Assembly: GCA_024277955.1 (NCBI GenBank)
Contig: JAJRUE010000073.1
Coordinates: 1 to 7,041, forward strand
Length of the DNA: 7,041 nt
Source: Alphaproteobacteria bacterium
GTDB taxonomy: Bacteria > Pseudomonadota > Alphaproteobacteria > Rhodobacterales > Rhodobacteraceae
Direction of reading: 5' to 3'
Part shown: positions 6,025 to 7,041 of the stretch, piece by piece
Position numbering within the stretch: the first letter of the stretch is position 1
How the letters are laid out: each line of letters opens with the position of its first letter
Made by a program: the position numbers and the translations under genes
The notes under the pieces: generated by a model
Seen by the model: only the letters and a program-made list of their open reading frames with translations
Told to the model about the DNA's origin: nothing
The model's database searches: none

Positions 6025-6053
6025 AGTATGGGCGCCCCACCGCCGCCGCGCAA
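6025..6053 (-). promoter_or_regulatory. Possible promoter for the rhodanese-HigA gene
   Basis: On the minus strand CATACT (6025-6030, four of six -10 positions) lies 17 bases after TTGCGC (6048-6053, three of six -35 positions). A start near 6018 would give a leader of about 57 bases. A separate promoter fits with the terminator seen after acpP. The -35 match is weak. Confidence 0.4.
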
Positions 6054-6143
6054 TCCGCGCAACCCGCTGAGCGTAAAAGAAAAACCGGCTTCCACAACGC
6101 AGCGGTTTGCCAAGACGCGCGTGCCGGCCCGGCGGCCTCGGGC

Positions 6144-6155
6144 GAACGATCGTTC
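6144..6155. promoter_or_regulatory. 12-base perfect palindrome upstream of rhodanese-HigA gene
   Basis: GAACGATCGTTC is its own reverse complement and is flanked by GGGC and GCCC with one extra base on one side, extending the symmetry. It lies about 90 bases upstream of the candidate -35 for the rhodanese-HigA gene, within the 364-base gap 5962-6325. That gap otherwise holds only the acpP terminator and this promoter. It could be an operator for an HTH protein; chance is also possible. Confidence 0.35.
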
Positions 6156-6273
6156 CGCCCAGGGCCTGCGCCGGCGAACATCCGTTTCCGGCAAGGCGCG
6201 CAAAACCGGCCCAAAAGCCGCCGCACGGCCCCAAAGCCCCCGGCCAGACCCCGCCTTTGCCGCCCAAACACGA

Positions 6274-6299
6274 AAACGGCGCCCAACCGGACGCCGTTT
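6274..6299 (-). terminator. Intrinsic terminator after acpP
   Basis: On the minus strand a stem of 11 pairs (one of them G-U) closes a four-base loop: arms 6289-6299 and 6274-6284. The 3' arm ends in TTTTC. It starts about 26 bases after the acpP stop codon. The U-tract is short, so read-through into the rhodanese gene is possible. Confidence 0.65.
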
Positions 6300-6325
6300 C
6301 GCAAAAAATCTGGTTCGTGCCGGCT

Positions 6326-6559
6326 TCAGACAGCGCCGGTGATGAACTTGACCGCATCGCCAAAGGTCTGGATGGTCTCGGCGGCGTCATCGGGGATCTC
6401 GATGCCGAATTCTTCTTCGAAGGCCATGACCAGCTCGACCGTGTCCAGGCTGTCGGCGCCCAGATCGTCGATGAAGGAAGCGGATTCGGAGACCTTGTCC
6501 TCTTCCACGCCCAGGTGCTCGACAACGATCTTTTTCACGCGATCTGCGATGTCGCTCAT
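6326..6559 (-). CDS. acpP: Acyl carrier protein
   Basis: AcpP carries acyl intermediates on a 4'-phosphopantetheine arm through type II fatty acid synthesis. The 77-residue acidic protein has the usual length and the modification site GADSLDTVELVMAFEEEF, with S37 in the DSL motif. The N-terminus MSDIADRVKKIVVEHLGV and the end TFGDAVKFI are typical for alphaproteobacteria. The ATG at 6557-6559 is preceded by GAGGAAA at good spacing. A terminator follows it, which fits the high, largely monocistronic expression usual for acpP. fabF is the next fatty acid gene on the strand but is separated by the rhodanese-HigA gene. No fabG is present upstream; the opposite strand instead carries a cobalamin riboswitch. 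Confidence 0.98.
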   Translation of the reverse strand: MSDIADRVKKIVVEHLGVEEDKVSESASFIDDLGADSLDTVELVMAFEEEFGIEIPDDAAETIQTFGDAVKFITGAV

Positions 6560-6687
6560 AGTATTTCCTCACATTTCAATTGGGCCAGTGCCCTGCTTTG
6601 CTTTTGACCACTTGGCCGCTCAAGCCCCGCAATCGGACTGCGGGCATACCCCGGTATCAGGCCAGAGCCCCCGGAAATTCTGCGCCG

Positions 6688-6715
6688 CCTATAACACATC
6701 GCGCAGGCAAGGCAA
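6688..6715 (-). promoter_or_regulatory. Candidate acpP promoter
   Basis: On the minus strand TATAGG (6688-6693) lies 16 bases after TTGCCT (6710-6715). The resulting leader of about 120 bases contains a short hairpin with CCCGCA/TGCGGG arms (about 6624-6642). The match is moderate, but the position, divergent from the riboswitch promoter, is sensible. Confidence 0.45.
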
Positions 6716-6754
6716 ACGCTTTGTGCATCCGGCGCGCACGCAAGGCACGCCCCC

Positions 6755-6782
6755 TTGACGGCGCCCGTGCCCCTCATATCAT
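6755..6782 (+). promoter_or_regulatory. Promoter of the cobalamin riboswitch transcript
   Basis: TTGACG (6755-6760, five of six) and TATCAT (6777-6782, five of six) are 16 bases apart. Transcription would begin near 6789, immediately before the aptamer, which is the expected layout. Confidence 0.65.
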
Positions 6783-6791
6783 GGCGGCGAT

Positions 6792-7000
6792 TCAGGTGCC
6801 CCGCGGGATGCAAGCCGCAACGCATATGGGGTGAAACGGGAAGCCGGTTCAAGGCCGTCGATGGCCCCAGTCCGGCACTGCCCCCGCAACGGTGGGCGAG
6901 GATCAGGCATTCCGATGACCACTGCGCCAGCCGCGCGGGAAGGTGGAACGCCCCGGCACCGATCAAGGCGCCCCCTCGCAAGTCCGGAGACCGGCCAGGA
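6792..7000 (+). ncRNA. Cobalamin (B12) riboswitch aptamer
   Basis: The conserved blocks appear in the right order and spacing: GGTGCC at 6795-6800, GGTGAAACGGGAAGCCGGT at about 6830-6848, CCGGCACTGCCCCCGCAACGG at about 6872-6892, and the B12-box block AAGTCCGGAGACCGGCC at 6980-6996. The aptamer binds adenosylcobalamin or a related cobalamin and usually turns off genes for B12 synthesis, cobalt or B12 uptake, or B12-independent isoenzymes. The expression platform begins at about 6997 and is cut off by the window edge, so neither the mechanism nor the target gene can be determined. An ATG at 7015-7017 has no convincing ribosome binding site and is not called as a gene. Confidence 0.95.
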
Positions 7001-7041
7001 TCATCCTCAACGGCCATGCGGGGTGCGTGGGCGGGAGCGGC

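Noticed and set aside
6556..7017. Minus-strand frame upstream of acpP covering the riboswitch
   Set aside because: It runs antisense through a complete cobalamin aptamer and through both promoters, and the product has no domain.
7015..7041. ATG after the riboswitch as the start of the regulated gene
   Set aside because: It has no convincing ribosome binding site, only nine partial codons are visible, and it could be part of the expression platform.
1..7041. CRISPR arrays, tRNA or rRNA genes, insertion sequences, attachment sites
   Set aside because: I found no regularly spaced repeats, cloverleaf or rRNA motifs, transposase sequence or flanking target duplications.

Overview
The window looks like a piece of a high-GC alphaproteobacterial chromosome, most likely from the Rhodobacterales (Rhodobacter/Paracoccus/Roseobacter relatives). 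The clues are the strong GC bias, the terminase and portal sequences that read like those of the Rhodobacter capsulatus gene transfer agent (RcGTA), a perfect CtrA-type box in front of them, and an intergenic hairpin repeat of a style I associate with that order. This placement comes from recognition and was not checked by a database search.

Nearly everything is encoded on the minus strand, so the biological order runs from high to low coordinates. At the right end (6755-7041) a promoter on the plus strand drives a complete cobalamin riboswitch whose target gene lies off the window. Divergent from it is acpP (6326-6559, acyl carrier protein), followed by an intrinsic terminator. Next comes an unusual gene (5302-5961) that joins an N-terminal rhodanese domain to a C-terminal HigA-like antitoxin/HTH domain. 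Then follow fabF (3807-5069, beta-ketoacyl-ACP synthase II) and mltG (2653-3807, endolytic murein transglycosylase), which overlap by one base.

After a 312-base regulatory gap comes the start of a phage-like head-packaging module: small terminase terS (2002-2340), large terminase terL (720-2093) and the first 194 codons of an HK97-type portal gene (1-584, cut by the window edge). The position next to acpP/fabF/mltG and the resemblance of the proteins favour a domesticated gene transfer agent over an active prophage. Only three genes of the cluster are visible, so this remains an inference.

The most interesting non-coding DNA is the 312-base gap before terS. Read toward terS it holds a perfect CtrA box (TTAA-N7-TTAAC), a strong sigma-70-like promoter (TTGACA-N17-TATACC), two exact 9-base direct repeats, and a terminator-like hairpin with a U-tract lying between the promoter and the terS start codon. 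That arrangement suggests either transcription attenuation of the GTA operon or a short independent RNA. A second hairpin pair sits between terL and the portal gene. Together these suggest layered control of GTA expression: CtrA input, then RNA-level control in the leader, then RNA-level control inside the operon.
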